Shown: positions 8,949 to 17,331, numbered from the stretch's first letter. The stretch: DNA of 50,258 nucleotides from Nonomuraea aridisoli (GCF_003236395.1 NZ_POUD01000029.1:1-50258); one strand, 5' to 3'. The notes: generated by a model from the sequence alone, not told the origin. Numbers and translations: made by a program.

Positions 8949-10265
8949 GTGATCTTGAACCAAGCTGGCACCCGACGCTTCCGGGCGTACACGTCCAAGC
9001 ACCTCGACCAGCTCCTGCAGCGTGCGGGGCTGGGGGACGACGAGCGGCTCAAGGTCCGCGCCGTCGCCGCGGTGCTGCCGTTCCGGACGAACGCCTACGT
9101 CGTCGATGAACTCATAGATTGGTCGGCCGCGCCCGACGACCCCATCTACCGGCTCGTCTTCCCGCAGGAGGACATGCTGCCCGCGGCCGACGTGGCGCGG
9201 CTGGCCGACCTGCTGAAGGCCGAGGCGCCCAACGCCGAGATCCAGGCCGAGGCCAACCGCGTACGTGCTCAGCTCAACCCACACCCCGCAGGCCAGAAGG
9301 AGCTCAACGTTCCGAAGCTGGGCGAGGAGCCCGTGCCTGGCATGCAGCACAAATATCCGGAGACCGTGCTGTTCTTCCCCAAGCAGGGGCAGACCTGTCA
9401 CGCGTACTGCACGTACTGCTTCCGGTGGGCGCAGTTCGTCGGCGACGCCGACCTGAAGTTCGCCTCCGACGACGTCGGCCAGCTGGTCACCTACATCCGC
9501 GACCATCCCGAGGTCACGAGCGTCCTCATCACCGGCGGCGACGCGATGATCATGGGCGAGTCCGTCGTGGGCCGCTACATCGAGCCGCTGCTGGAGCTCG
9601 AACAGATCGAGTCGATCAGGATCGGCACCAAGGCGCTGGCCTACTGGCCGCAGCGCTTCACCACCGACCCCGACGCCGACGACACCCTGCGCCTGTTCGA
9701 GAAGGTGGTGAACGCGGGGAAGAACCTCGCGTTCATGGCCCACTTCTCCCACCCTCGCGAGCTGGAGTCGGAGCTCGTCGAGTCGGCCGTCAAACGCATC
9801 CTCGGCAGCGGGGCCACCATCAGGACGCAGGCGCCGCTGATCAGGTCGATCAACGACGACCCGGCCGTGTGGTCGGGCATGTGGCGCCGGCAGCTGCGGA
9901 TGGGGATGGTCCCCTACTACATGTTCGTCGAGCGCGACACCGGGCCTCAGGACTACTTCGCCGTCCCGCTGGCCCGGGCGTACGAGGTCTTCAGGGACGC
10001 CTACTCCTCCGTCTCCGGGCTCTGCCGCACGGTCCGGGGGCCGTCGATGTCGGCGACGCCGGGCAAGGTGTGCGTCGACGGCGTCACCGAGATCGCCGGC
10101 GAGCGGGTCTTCGTGCTCCACTTCATCCAGGCCCGCGATCCATCGCTGGTGGGAAGGCCGTTCTTCGCCCGCTACGACCCGGAGGCGGTCTGGCTGACGG
10201 ATCTGCGGCCCGCATTCGCCGAGCGGTTCCCGTTCGAGCCGGAAGGGGCGCTGCTTCCCGCCTGA
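8949..10265 (+). CDS. lysine 2,3-aminomutase family radical SAM protein
   Basis: The 438-residue protein has the radical SAM cluster motif C-x3-C-x2-C (Cys150, Cys154, Cys157 in CHAYCTYC) and the SAM-binding glycine motif ITGGD (194-198). Family sequence follows (LAYWPQRFTTDPDADDTL, FMAHFSHPRELES, IRTQAPLIRSINDD), then a PGK segment with Lys373, a candidate for the PLP-binding lysine of KamA-type enzymes. Such enzymes move an amino group between adjacent carbons using SAM, PLP and a 4Fe-4S cluster. Members act on lysine, glutamate or arginine, or (EpmB) on lysine for EF-P modification, and the substrate here is not decided. The GTG start follows a GGGAAAGG binding site. No efp or epmA is adjacent. 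A strong terminator follows, so the gene is monocistronic. A GGAAC (8844) and CGTC (8867) pair upstream could be an ECF-sigma promoter, but this is weak. Confidence 0.87.
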   Translation: MILNQAGTRRFRAYTSKHLDQLLQRAGLGDDERLKVRAVAAVLPFRTNAYVVDELIDWSAAPDDPIYRLVFPQEDMLPAADVARLADLLKAEAPNAEIQAEANRVRAQLNPHPAGQKELNVPKLGEEPVPGMQHKYPETVLFFPKQGQTCHAYCTYCFRWAQFVGDADLKFASDDVGQLVTYIRDHPEVTSVLITGGDAMIMGESVVGRYIEPLLELEQIESIRIGTKALAYWPQRFTTDPDADDTLRLFEKVVNAGKNLAFMAHFSHPRELESELVESAVKRILGSGATIRTQAPLIRSINDDPAVWSGMWRRQLRMGMVPYYMFVERDTGPQDYFAVPLARAYEVFRDAYSSVSGLCRTVRGPSMSATPGKVCVDGVTEIAGERVFVLHFIQARDPSLVGRPFFARYDPEAVWLTDLRPAFAERFPFEPEGALLPA

Positions 10266-10293
10266 TCCGGCCGCGCGCGTACGGAGAGATTCC

Positions 10294-10348
10294 GCCCCCG
10301 GCCCGTGACATTTGTTTATGTGCACGGGGCGGGGGCTCTTGTCTTTTT
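10294..10348 (+). terminator. strong intrinsic terminator after the aminomutase-family gene
   Basis: A 14-bp stem with one G-G mismatch (10294-10307 with 10323-10336) is extended inside by ACAT/ATGT (308-311 with 318-321), and is followed by TCTTGTCTTTTTT. The T-rich tail makes it one of the clearest terminators in the window, 28 bp after the stop codon. Confidence 0.88.
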
Positions 10349-10645
10349 TGTGGGCGAGGCTCTTCCCGGCGCGCACAATATCGGAAACAAGAGACTCCTA
10401 TTTCCGGTTTTGTCGGCCCGCCCAACGCTCCCCCTGCACTCGGTAACCGAGCTGCAAACCCCTGCTACATGGGCATTCATGCGTCTGCGGGCGCTCACGG
10501 CGAGTGGTAGAACTGCTCCAGTAGCTCAGCCGTGACGGCACGCTCCGTGTGGTGCCCATAGCGCGTACGCCACGGCATACGGGGGTTATCGATTCGCATT
10601 TTCACCGCATTCGAGAGCGATCGATCACGAGCCGGGAAGGCAATC
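10349..10645 (+). other. 297-bp non-coding leader of the secreted-protein gene
   Basis: No gene is seen here. It holds small inverted repeats (CTCGG TAA CCGAG at 10439-10451, and GGAAA/TTTCC around 10383-10405) and the ribosome binding site for the next gene. The promoter must lie within it because the preceding terminator isolates it, but I cannot pick a convincing -10/-35 pair. No known riboswitch core is recognised. Confidence 0.5.
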
Positions 10646-11494
10646 ATGAATCGAGTAGTCAAGACGGCTGTAGCCGTTACCGCATTCGGTCTGGCGGCGG
10701 CGTTGGCCGCGCCGGCTCAGGCCGAAGTCCGATACGACACCGCTGAGCGCGCCATCGAACTGCCGCTCCTGGGCACCACCGCGGGCAGCCCCCTGGGCGG
10801 CTTCCTCGGCGGCCTGGTCAGCAACGGGATCGTCAACAGCGTGCTCGGCGGCCTCACCCAGGCCAAGTCCGCCGTCAGCCCGGCCATGAGCGAGGCGCAG
10901 CGCGACGCGTACATGGCGCGCCGGACCCGGACGCAGAGCGGCTACACGCCCAACGCGGAGGAGGACGTCACCCGGGAGACCTGGCCGATGCCGGAGATCT
11001 CGCCGATCGTGGCCGGCACCCCGTTCGGCGGGCGGGGCATGGCGGCCTCCGTGCCGACCGCGCAGGCGCCGTCGGTCAAGCGCGGCCGCGCCGTCGGCCA
11101 GGGCGCGGCCGCGGCGGACGGCGCGGTGGACGACCCCATCGGCGGCACGGTGGCCATGGTGCAGGGCACCGTCGAGGGCCTGTCGCCCGAGCGCGTGATG
11201 GCCGGCCTGAACGAGGCCGCCAGGATGGCGCTGCCCGGCGTCAGGGGCGACGTGCTGTCGCCGGTGCTGGGCCAGGAGTCCGCCACCGCGGCGCAGCCGG
11301 TCGCCGAGGCCGTGAAGGGCGTCTCCGAGGCCGCGTCGGCGACCGGGCTCTCCCCGGTCGTCGAGGGGGCCACCTCGGCCGTCACGGGCGGCACCGTCAC
11401 CACCGCGCTCTCTCCCACCGACGTGATCTCCACTCTCGGCTGGACCACCGGCGCGCTGACGGGCTCGGTGCAGGGGTCCGCGCCTCGCGACTAG
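10646..11494 (+). CDS. secreted protein of unknown function
   Basis: The 282-residue product starts with a clear Sec signal peptide: basic MNRVVK, a hydrophobic core to about residue 22, and an AQA cleavage site before EVRYDTAER. The mature part is low in aromatic and cysteine residues and rich in Ala, Gly, Val, Ser and Thr. It has repeated short helical motifs near LGGFLGGLVSNGIVNSVLGG and in the C-terminal half (ATAAQPVAEAVKGVSEAAS, GATSAVTGGTVTTAL). It has no cell-wall sorting signal and no recognised domain. It has its own terminator-bounded transcription unit. A structural or surface-associated role is possible but unsupported. Confidence 0.78.
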   Translation: MNRVVKTAVAVTAFGLAAALAAPAQAEVRYDTAERAIELPLLGTTAGSPLGGFLGGLVSNGIVNSVLGGLTQAKSAVSPAMSEAQRDAYMARRTRTQSGYTPNAEEDVTRETWPMPEISPIVAGTPFGGRGMAASVPTAQAPSVKRGRAVGQGAAAADGAVDDPIGGTVAMVQGTVEGLSPERVMAGLNEAARMALPGVRGDVLSPVLGQESATAAQPVAEAVKGVSEAASATGLSPVVEGATSAVTGGTVTTALSPTDVISTLGWTTGALTGSVQGSAPRD

Positions 11495-11495
11495 T

Positions 11496-11532
11496 CCGCG
11501 GCCGAGGCGTTGACGAGCGTGGCCGGCCGCGG
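11496..11532 (+). terminator. GC hairpin after the secreted-protein gene
   Basis: CCGCGGCC (11496-11503) pairs with GGCCGCGG (11525-11532). It starts 2 bp after the stop codon, without a T-run. Confidence 0.4.
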
Positions 11533-12028
11533 GCCGGGGAGGACGGTTCGCGGGCGTCACAGGTGCCGACGCCCGGGCATCGGCCGGACCGGCGGCGGGA
11601 CGGCTCGCACGCGGCGCGCTCCAGCGGCCCCGACGGCGTGACCTCCCTTGACCGCGGGCCTTCTGTCGACGAGGCCGCCCGGTCGGGGCCTTCCGGTCGC
11701 GACTCCGCTCGCCGGAACGCCGTCGCATGGACGCGTCAGGCCCGAAAGCGGGGCGCCCCCAGAGGTGCCGGGCGCCCGGGGCACTGACGCGCGTGGGTTT
11801 GCGAACCTCCCGCACAGGTGGGTGGTCTCACGAGGGGTCTGGGCGGACGCGCCCTCGCCCCGGATGTGTCGATCGGGCGCCGCGCCGCCGTTTGCAGGGC
11901 AGCGGCGCGGCCCGGCTCCCACCCTGGCCACCGGCCCCATCCTGGGGTCGGTGGCTCTTCTCATGTCGCCCCCGGCCGTCGCAGGGGCCTCTCCGGCACC
12001 GCAGGGCTCTGGAAGCGCCTGAACGGGC
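11533..12028. other. 496-bp region without an identifiable gene
   Basis: Only overlapping open frames with Arg/Pro/Gly-rich, family-free translations occur on either strand, which is what random GC-rich sequence gives. I see no start with a good ribosome binding site and no conserved motif. It may be a gene remnant or long 3' sequence; nothing positive can be said. Confidence 0.5.
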
Positions 12029-12202
12029 TCAGGGGAGGCGGACGCCGGTGCGCCGGGCTATCTGGGCCTGCAGCCGCGCCATCTGCCAGTGCAGCTCGAT
12101 GAGCTGCTCGGCGAGTTGCAGCCGCGGGATCTCGGACACGTCCTCGGTGGCCAGGTGGTCAATCGCGGCCGAAAGCTCTCCCATCGCGCGCCCCCACTCC
12201 AT
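12029..12202 (-). CDS. 57-residue helical protein, hypothetical
   Basis: A short gene runs from ATG 12202 to TGA 12029. The product is highly charged and predicted helical: it starts MEWGRAMGELSAAIDHL, continues with EIPRLQLAEQLIELHWQMAR and ends QAQIARRTGVRLP. Hydrophobic spacing suggests one or two amphipathic helices that may dimerise. Support for a real gene comes from a GAGGAA ribosome binding site about 6 nt before the ATG and a good promoter (CTGACA, 18 bp, TAGGAT) whose start point would lie some 24 nt upstream. I do not recognise the family and no function can be given. It sits upstream of, and on the same strand as, the polysaccharide-type ABC exporter terminator. Confidence 0.72.
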   Translation of the reverse strand: MEWGRAMGELSAAIDHLATEDVSEIPRLQLAEQLIELHWQMARLQAQIARRTGVRLP

Positions 12203-12232
12203 CACCGTTCCTCGGATCGAATTGGCGTTCGA

Positions 12233-12262
12233 ATCCTAGCGGAACGCCGGCCTCCCTGTCAG
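12233..12262 (-). promoter_or_regulatory. promoter of the 57-residue protein gene
   Basis: On the minus strand CTGACA (12262-12257), an 18-bp spacer and TAGGAT (12238-12233) form a near-consensus housekeeping promoter. A 7-bp inverted repeat GGCGTTC / GAACGCC (12224-12230 and 12242-12248) brackets the -10, so a repressor site is possible. Confidence 0.65.
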
Positions 12263-12310
12263 TCATCCGTCACGCAGGTCGCGCTGGTCTCGCGCTCAGG
12301 ACAAGGCGAA

Positions 12311-12333
12311 GCCCCCGCAGGGCGTGCGGGGGC
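12311..12333 (-). terminator. terminator of the polysaccharide-type ABC exporter genes
   Basis: GCCCCCGCA (12311-12319) pairs perfectly with TGCGGGGGC (12325-12333) around a 5-nt loop, 18 bp beyond the ATPase stop, followed on that strand by TTCGCCTTGTC. Confidence 0.75.
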
Positions 12334-12351
12334 CGGGAGAAGCGGTGAGGG

Positions 12352-13218
12352 TCAGCCCTTGTTGTAGGCGGCGATGACTTCCTCGGGGTCGCCGTCCATC
12401 CTGATCTTGCCCTTGTGCAGCCAGATGACCCGGTTGCAGGTCTGCTCGATGACGCGCAGGTCGTGGGCCACGAGGAACACCGTGCCGGCCGACTCGCGGA
12501 TCTGGCGGATGCGCTCCTGGCTCTTCTTGCGGAACTCGCGGTCGCCGGTCGCCAGGGCCTCGTCGATGAGCAGCACGTCGTGGGTCTTGGCCGAGGAGAT
12601 CGCGAAGCGCAGCCGCGCGCCCATGCCGGACGAGTAGGTGGACATCGGCAGCTGAACGAACTCGTCGATGCCGGAGAAGTCGACGATCTCCTGGTATTTC
12701 TCCCGGACCTCGGCCGGCGTCATGCCCATCGCGTAGCAGCCGAGCACGATGTTGCGCTCGCCGGTCAGCTCGCGCATGAGCGCGGCGTTGACGCCGAGCA
12801 GCGAGGGCTGGCCGTCGGTGTAGACGGCGCCCTTGTGCGGGGGCAGCAGGCCGGCGATCGCGCGCAGCAGCGTGGACTTGCCGGAGCCGTTACGGCCGAC
12901 GATGCCGATCGCGTCGCCGTGGTAGGCCACGAACGTCACGCCCTTGACCGCGTGGACCTCTTTCATCTGCGGCCGGCCCTGGCGCCTCAGCAGACGCGAG
13001 AGCGCGTTGACCGCGTTGCCCTTCTCCGACTCGGACGCCGCCCCGTAGACGCGGTAGACGATGTGGAGATCGTCGACGATGACGGTCGGAGTGCCCGTGG
13101 GGACGTCGAGGGGTCGCTTGCCCTGGGGCTCCGGGGTGGGATGCACCTTCACATCCTTGCCGGGGACGGCGGGCTTGTCGCCCTTCACCTGTGACAGCTC
13201 CTTGGTCAGTTCAGCCAC
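12352..13218 (-). CDS. ABC transporter ATP-binding protein, Wzt/TagH type (polysaccharide or teichoic acid export)
   Basis: The 288-residue ATPase has an N-terminal Pro/Lys-rich extension of about 45 residues. The nucleotide-binding domain follows: Walker A GRNGSGKST (about 129-137), the signature region YSSGMGARLRFAIS, Walker B DVLLIDEALATGD and the switch His in VFLVAHDLRV. The ALATGD/SSGM combination is typical of exporters of lipid-linked polysaccharide or wall teichoic acid precursors. It lacks the C-terminal carbohydrate-binding domain of long Wzt proteins, matching the TagH-core or short type. The GTG start overlaps the permease stop by 8 bp, so the two are translationally coupled. No glycosyltransferases are adjacent, so the cargo is unknown. 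Confidence 0.9.
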   Translation of the reverse strand: MAELTKELSQVKGDKPAVPGKDVKVHPTPEPQGKRPLDVPTGTPTVIVDDLHIVYRVYGAASESEKGNAVNALSRLLRRQGRPQMKEVHAVKGVTFVAYHGDAIGIVGRNGSGKSTLLRAIAGLLPPHKGAVYTDGQPSLLGVNAALMRELTGERNIVLGCYAMGMTPAEVREKYQEIVDFSGIDEFVQLPMSTYSSGMGARLRFAISSAKTHDVLLIDEALATGDREFRKKSQERIRQIRESAGTVFLVAHDLRVIEQTCNRVIWLHKGKIRMDGDPEEVIAAYNKG

Positions 13219-14146
13219 GCCCGTACCTCTCCTCGGACCGCCAGAAGTACCAGAAGCCGAAGCCGAGTGCGAACACCGCCCAGAATACGCAAGACATCCA
13301 CACCATTGTCGGCGGGTGGTGCCCGAACGACTTGTTGTGGGTGCTGATCAGGATCTCGCGCATCCACTCGATGTAGGAGGCCGCGGGGTTGAGGTACATC
13401 GCGTTGGCGACCCATTGGGGCAGCTGCGCGGACCCGACCACCTTGTCCTGGATCGAGAAGAAGACGCCCGAGGCGTACAGCCAGGTGCGGGTGATGAACG
13501 GCAGCAGCTGGTTGAGGTCGCGCATCTGGGCGCCGAGCCTGGCGACCACCAGGCCGACGCCGATGTTGAACATCGTCTGGAGCAGCAGCACGACCGGGAT
13601 CATGAGCCAGAACCAGGTGGGCATCTCGCCGGTGATCATCACGAGCACCAGGAGCACGGCCATGGAGTAGGCGAGCTGCTGGAGCTCCTGGATCGTGTAC
13701 GCGAGCGGCAGCGAGGCGCGCGGGAAGTGCAGGGCGCGGATCATCGACAGGTTGCCGGAGATCGACTTCGCTCCGGCGGAGACCGTGCGCTGGGTGAAGG
13801 TGAAGACGAACATCCCGGTCAGCAGGAAGGCCGGGTAGTTCTCGATGCCGCGGTGGCCGCCCAGGATGAGGCCGAACATCACGTAGTAGATGGCGGCGTT
13901 GAGCAGCGGGGTCAGCACCTGCCACAACTGGCCGAGCGCTGATCTGGAGTATTTCGAGACGTTGCGCGAGGTCGCGTACGTCAGGATGAAGTGTCGCCGC
14001 TCCCATAGCTGGCGCAGGTAGACCGGGAACCTCGGCCGTGCGATGGCACGGCGAAGCCCGTATCTCTTGGCGAGCTTGGCCAGCGGCTCCTGCCCGCTTC
14101 GGCCGCCCGCCTGGGCGTCCGCGACAGCGGATTCCGGCTGGCTCAT
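13211..14146 (-). CDS. ABC-2 type permease, Wzm/TagG type
   Basis: The 311-residue integral membrane protein has a cytoplasmic N-terminus (about 60 residues) followed by six hydrophobic segments. Family residues include LWERRHFILTYATSRNVSKY at the start of the membrane domain, FLLTGMFVFTFTQRTVSAGA, and the C-terminal LNPAASYIEWMREILIS, where the LNP motif is characteristic of polysaccharide exporter permeases. With the coupled ATPase it would form the transporter that flips undecaprenol-linked polysaccharide or teichoic acid across the membrane. Its start is well separated from the divergent opp operon by 476 bp. Confidence 0.9.
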   Translation of the reverse strand: MSQPESAVADAQAGGRSGQEPLAKLAKRYGLRRAIARPRFPVYLRQLWERRHFILTYATSRNVSKYSRSALGQLWQVLTPLLNAAIYYVMFGLILGGHRGIENYPAFLLTGMFVFTFTQRTVSAGAKSISGNLSMIRALHFPRASLPLAYTIQELQQLAYSMAVLLVLVMITGEMPTWFWLMIPVVLLLQTMFNIGVGLVVARLGAQMRDLNQLLPFITRTWLYASGVFFSIQDKVVGSAQLPQWVANAMYLNPAASYIEWMREILISTHNKSFGHHPPTMVWMSCVFWAVFALGFGFWYFWRSEERYGRG

Positions 14147-14622
14147 GGCAAGTGACTCTATTGGATCCCGGTCGGTGAAGTAGCTGTCGCGCGGGTCGGC
14201 GACAGACAGTTGGACGGAGTCTCGCGGCGGCGGGTTCCAAGACGCCGCAAAGACCTGCTCAACGGTAGCCCAAGGGTGCGTCGCGCGGGGGCCGGGACAC
14301 GACCACCGTCGGGTAGGGGGTAACTTTCATCGACTGTTCATAGGGCGGGCTTCATGCGTTCCGTGGAGTCTGTACTGTTTGAACCGCATCGGGCGAATTG
14401 TCTGTGACGCTAGATAGGCACACGTGTGACCGAACTGCAACGCGCCAGAGACTCCCTGGTGGCAAGGAGTAAGGGATAGTCGCGATCGACTGGCAGGGCG
14501 TCGGCTGGCTTGACGATGTCAGCCAAATCCGGGGGGATACCAGGAAACCCTCCGTCAGGCTGCTCGAGATCACGGCAGCTCAGCGCTAGGCGCCCACCTG
14601 TAGAGGGAGGAATTCTTTCACC
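14147..14622 (+). promoter_or_regulatory. divergent regulatory region and leader of the opp operon
   Basis: No gene is seen in these 476 bp. On the plus strand TTGACG (14510-14515) with a loosely matching GGATAC about 19 bp later is a weak promoter candidate. Its -35 lies inside an imperfect inverted repeat TGGCT-T-GAC-GAT-GTC-AGCCA (14506-14525). A second repeat AGTCG/CGACT is at 14478-14491. The opp binding-protein gene has a strong GGGAGGA ribosome binding site about 11 nt before its ATG. The exporter promoter on the minus strand was not located. Confidence 0.4.
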
Positions 14623-16260
14623 ATGCGTGTTACTAAAGGCGCACGGATCGTCGCCGGTGCCGCGCTGCTCGCGGTCGCGGTCGCCGCGTGTGGCAGTGGC
14701 GCCTCGGGTGGCGGCGACTCCGCCGGGGGCAGCGCGGACACGCCTGTCCGCATGCGAATCGGTGAGCCCCAGGAGCTGCTGAACCCGCAGAACACGACCG
14801 AGACCGAGGGTGCCGAGGTACTTGGCGCCATCTTCGACCCGCTCGTCTCCTACGACGAGAACAAGCAGCCCGTCGAAGAGGCCGCCGAGTCCATCACCAC
14901 GGAGGACAGCAAGGTCTGGACGATCAAGCTGAAGTCCGGGTACACGTGGCACGACGGCACCCCGGTGACGGCCGCGGACTACGCCCGCGCCTGGAACTAC
15001 GCCGCCCTGCAGGACAACGCCATGAGCTCGTCCTACTTCTTCGGCCGCATCGACGGCTACGAGGACGTGCACCCCGGTGAGGGCAAGACGCCGACGGCCA
15101 AGGAGATGAAGGGCATCAAGGTCGTCGACGACCAGACTTTCGAGGTCACGCTGTCGGCGCCGTTCTCGCAGTTCAAGACGATGCTCGGCTACACCGCCTT
15201 CTACCCGATGCCCGAGTCGGCCATCGGCCCCGACGGCAAGGTGACCCAGGCCTACGGCGAGAAGCCGATCGGCCAGGGCCTGTTCAAGCTGGACAAGCCC
15301 TACAAGAAGGGCACCGACACCACCCTCGACCTGACGGTCTACGACAAGTTCCCGGGTGAGAAGCCGAAGAACTGGACCAAGCTCCAGTTCAAGGTCTACA
15401 CCAGCTCCGAGACGGCGTGGAACGACCTCCAGGCCGACAACCTCGACATCCACGACCAGCTGCCGGCCACCGCGATCTCCACGGCCAAGGCCACGCTCGG
15501 TGACCGTTACCACGACGAGCCCGACGCCGCCGTCGCGTACATCGGCGTGCCGCTGGCGTACAACAAGGAGTTCGACAACGTCGACGTCCGCAAGGCCATC
15601 TCGATGGCGATCGACCGCAAGACGATCACCGAGACGGTCTTCTCCGGCACGACCTCCCCGGCCGACGACTTCATCAACCCGGCCATCCCCGGCTACCGCC
15701 AGGGCGCCTGCACCGCCTGCGCGTACAACCCGGCCGAGGCCAAGAAGCTGTACGAGGCGGCCGGCGGCCCCAAGAGCATCGAGCTCGGCTACAACGCCGA
15801 CGGTGGCCACAAGGAGTGGATCGAGGCCGTCGCCAACAACCTGCGGGCCAACCTCGGCATCGAGGTGTCCCCGACGCCGTTCGAGAAGTTCCAGGGTATT
15901 CTGGACGCGCTCGACGCCAAGGAGTACAAGGGTCTGTTCCGCATGGGCTGGTCCATCGACTACCCCTCGGCCGAGAACTACCTGACCCCGATCTTCGGCA
16001 CCGGCTCGATCGGCACCGGCTCCAACTACGGCGGTTACTCCAACAAGGAGTTCGACGAACTGGTGGCCAAGGGCGACCAGGCGCTGGACGCCGCGGAGGG
16101 TCTGAAGTACTACCAGCAGGCCGACGACATCCTGCTCAAGGAACTGCCGTACATTCCTGTTTACTTCTACCGGGCCGTCTACGCTAACTCCTCGAAGGTC
16201 AAGAACGTCAAGCTCAACCTGCTCAAGCAGATCGAGTGGGCTGACGTCGAGAAGGCCTGA
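14623..16260 (+). CDS. oligopeptide-type ABC transporter substrate-binding lipoprotein
   Basis: The 545-residue protein has a lipoprotein signal peptide with the lipobox AVAAC (Cys24 by count) followed by a Gly/Ser linker, so it is a lipid-anchored receptor on the outer face of the membrane. The mature part is an SBP family 5 (OppA/DppA) protein: FDPLVSYDENKQPVEEAAES, WTIKLKSGYTWHDGTPVTAAD, the family pattern near VDVRKAISMAIDRKTI, and YNPAEAKKLYEAAG. It lacks the usual short form of dipeptide receptors and resembles DppA/OppA of about 540 residues. Substrate (di- or oligopeptide, perhaps nickel or antibiotic peptides) is not resolved. It heads the operon and is separated from the permeases by two hairpins, which may give it higher expression. 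Confidence 0.95.
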   Translation: MRVTKGARIVAGAALLAVAVAACGSGASGGGDSAGGSADTPVRMRIGEPQELLNPQNTTETEGAEVLGAIFDPLVSYDENKQPVEEAAESITTEDSKVWTIKLKSGYTWHDGTPVTAADYARAWNYAALQDNAMSSSYFFGRIDGYEDVHPGEGKTPTAKEMKGIKVVDDQTFEVTLSAPFSQFKTMLGYTAFYPMPESAIGPDGKVTQAYGEKPIGQGLFKLDKPYKKGTDTTLDLTVYDKFPGEKPKNWTKLQFKVYTSSETAWNDLQADNLDIHDQLPATAISTAKATLGDRYHDEPDAAVAYIGVPLAYNKEFDNVDVRKAISMAIDRKTITETVFSGTTSPADDFINPAIPGYRQGACTACAYNPAEAKKLYEAAGGPKSIELGYNADGGHKEWIEAVANNLRANLGIEVSPTPFEKFQGILDALDAKEYKGLFRMGWSIDYPSAENYLTPIFGTGSIGTGSNYGGYSNKEFDELVAKGDQALDAAEGLKYYQQADDILLKELPYIPVYFYRAVYANSSKVKNVKLNLLKQIEWADVEKA

Positions 16261-16272
16261 CGTCGTTCGCCA

Positions 16273-16295
16273 GGTGGGCGGCCGCGCCGCCCACC
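16273..16295 (+). other. perfect 10-bp hairpin after the binding-protein gene
   Basis: GGTGGGCGGC and GCCGCCCACC flank a 3-nt loop, 12 bp after the stop codon. With no T-run and an operon continuing downstream, it may act as an mRNA 3'-end stabiliser or partial terminator, so that the receptor is made in excess of the permeases. Confidence 0.65.
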
Positions 16296-16310
16296 CGTCG
16301 AAGGACTGAT

Positions 16311-16368
16311 CTTGGAGGCAGTCGTTCGGGCCCGGGTAAACCACGGACTCCGAGGGGCTGCCTCCAAG
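16311..16368 (+). other. 11-bp inverted repeat enclosing a 36-nt insert, upstream of the first permease
   Basis: CTTGGAGGCAG (16311-16321) and CTGCCTCCAAG (16358-16368) are perfect complements. The enclosed segment contains CGGGCCCG. The repeat ends 18 bp before the permease start and precedes its GGAGGG ribosome binding site. In RNA it would form a closing stem with an internal structured loop; in DNA it could be an operator. I recognise no known riboswitch class. Confidence 0.6.
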
Positions 16369-16386
16369 CATGTACCGGAGGGCTGA

Positions 16387-17331
16387 ATGGGCCGATATGT
16401 AATCAGGCGACTGATCCAGGCGATACCCGTCCTGCTCGGCGCCACACTACTCATCTTCTGCATCGTCTTCGCACTGCCCGGCGACCCCATCGCGGCACTG
16501 TTCGGGGACAAGCGCCCGGACCCCGCCATCGCGGAGGTCCTGCGCGAGCAGTATCACCTGAATGATCCGCTGCTGCTGCAGTACTGGTACTACATCAGCG
16601 GCGTTCTCTTCCGCGGCGACTTCGGGGTGAACTTCGCCGACGTCCCGGTCTCCCAGATCATGGCGGGCAAGTTCCAGATCACCCTGAACCTCGCCCTGAC
16701 CGCGCTGGTCATGGAGGCCGTCATCGGCGTCGGACTCGGCCTGTGGGCGGCCCTGCGCCGTGGCAAGGCCACCGACACCGCGATCCTCGCCTCGACGCTG
16801 GTCCTGATCTCGGTGCCCACGCTGGTCACCGGCTTCGTGCTGCAGCTGGTGCTCGGCGTGAAGGTCAAGCAGTGGACCGGGCTCGACATCTTCCCCGTCG
16901 CGGGCACGGCCGAGGGCCTGCGCGCCTACCTGCTGCCGGGCTTCGTGCTCGCCGGGGCGTCCATCGCGTACCTGACCCGGCTCACCAGGACCAGCCTGGC
17001 GGAGACCCTGCGCTCCGACTACATCCGCACGGCCACCGCCAAGGGCCTGTCCAGACGCCGCGTCGTCGGCCGGCACGGGTTGCGCAACGCGCTGATCCCC
17101 CTGGTCACCTATCTGGGCGCCGACCTCGGTCAGCTCATGGGCGGCGCGGTGATCACGGAGACGATCTTCAATCTCCAGGGCATCGGCAACCAGCTCTTCC
17201 AGTCGGTCTACCTGCGTGAGCAGCCGGTCGTCGTCGGCATCGTCACCGTGCTGGTGCTGATCTACATCCTGGCCAACCTGGTCGTCGACCTGTTGTACGC
17301 CGTGCTCGACCCGAGGATCCGCTATGAGTAA
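16387..17331 (+). CDS. oligopeptide-type ABC transporter permease (OppB/DppB)
   Basis: The 314-residue permease has six membrane segments. The family's N-terminal block is MGRYVIRRLIQAIPVLLGAT with FALPGDPIAALFG, and the EAA loop appears as YIRTATAKGLSRRRVVGRHG followed by LRNALIPLVTYLG (about 215-247). It imports peptides together with the OppC-type partner. The stop overlaps the next start by 8 bp, so the two permeases are translationally coupled. Confidence 0.95.
   Translation: MGRYVIRRLIQAIPVLLGATLLIFCIVFALPGDPIAALFGDKRPDPAIAEVLREQYHLNDPLLLQYWYYISGVLFRGDFGVNFADVPVSQIMAGKFQITLNLALTALVMEAVIGVGLGLWAALRRGKATDTAILASTLVLISVPTLVTGFVLQLVLGVKVKQWTGLDIFPVAGTAEGLRAYLLPGFVLAGASIAYLTRLTRTSLAETLRSDYIRTATAKGLSRRRVVGRHGLRNALIPLVTYLGADLGQLMGGAVITETIFNLQGIGNQLFQSVYLREQPVVVGIVTVLVLIYILANLVVDLLYAVLDPRIRYE

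Noticed and set aside
10349..10645. A c-di-AMP (ydaO) or other riboswitch in the leader of the secreted protein gene
   Set aside because: The leader has hairpins but I could not align the conserved core of any known class.
12221..12245. GTTCGAATCC resembling the T-loop of a tRNA
   Set aside because: The flanking bases do not form a T stem and no acceptor or anticodon stems are found. The element is explained as the -10 region and inverted repeat of the small gene's promoter.
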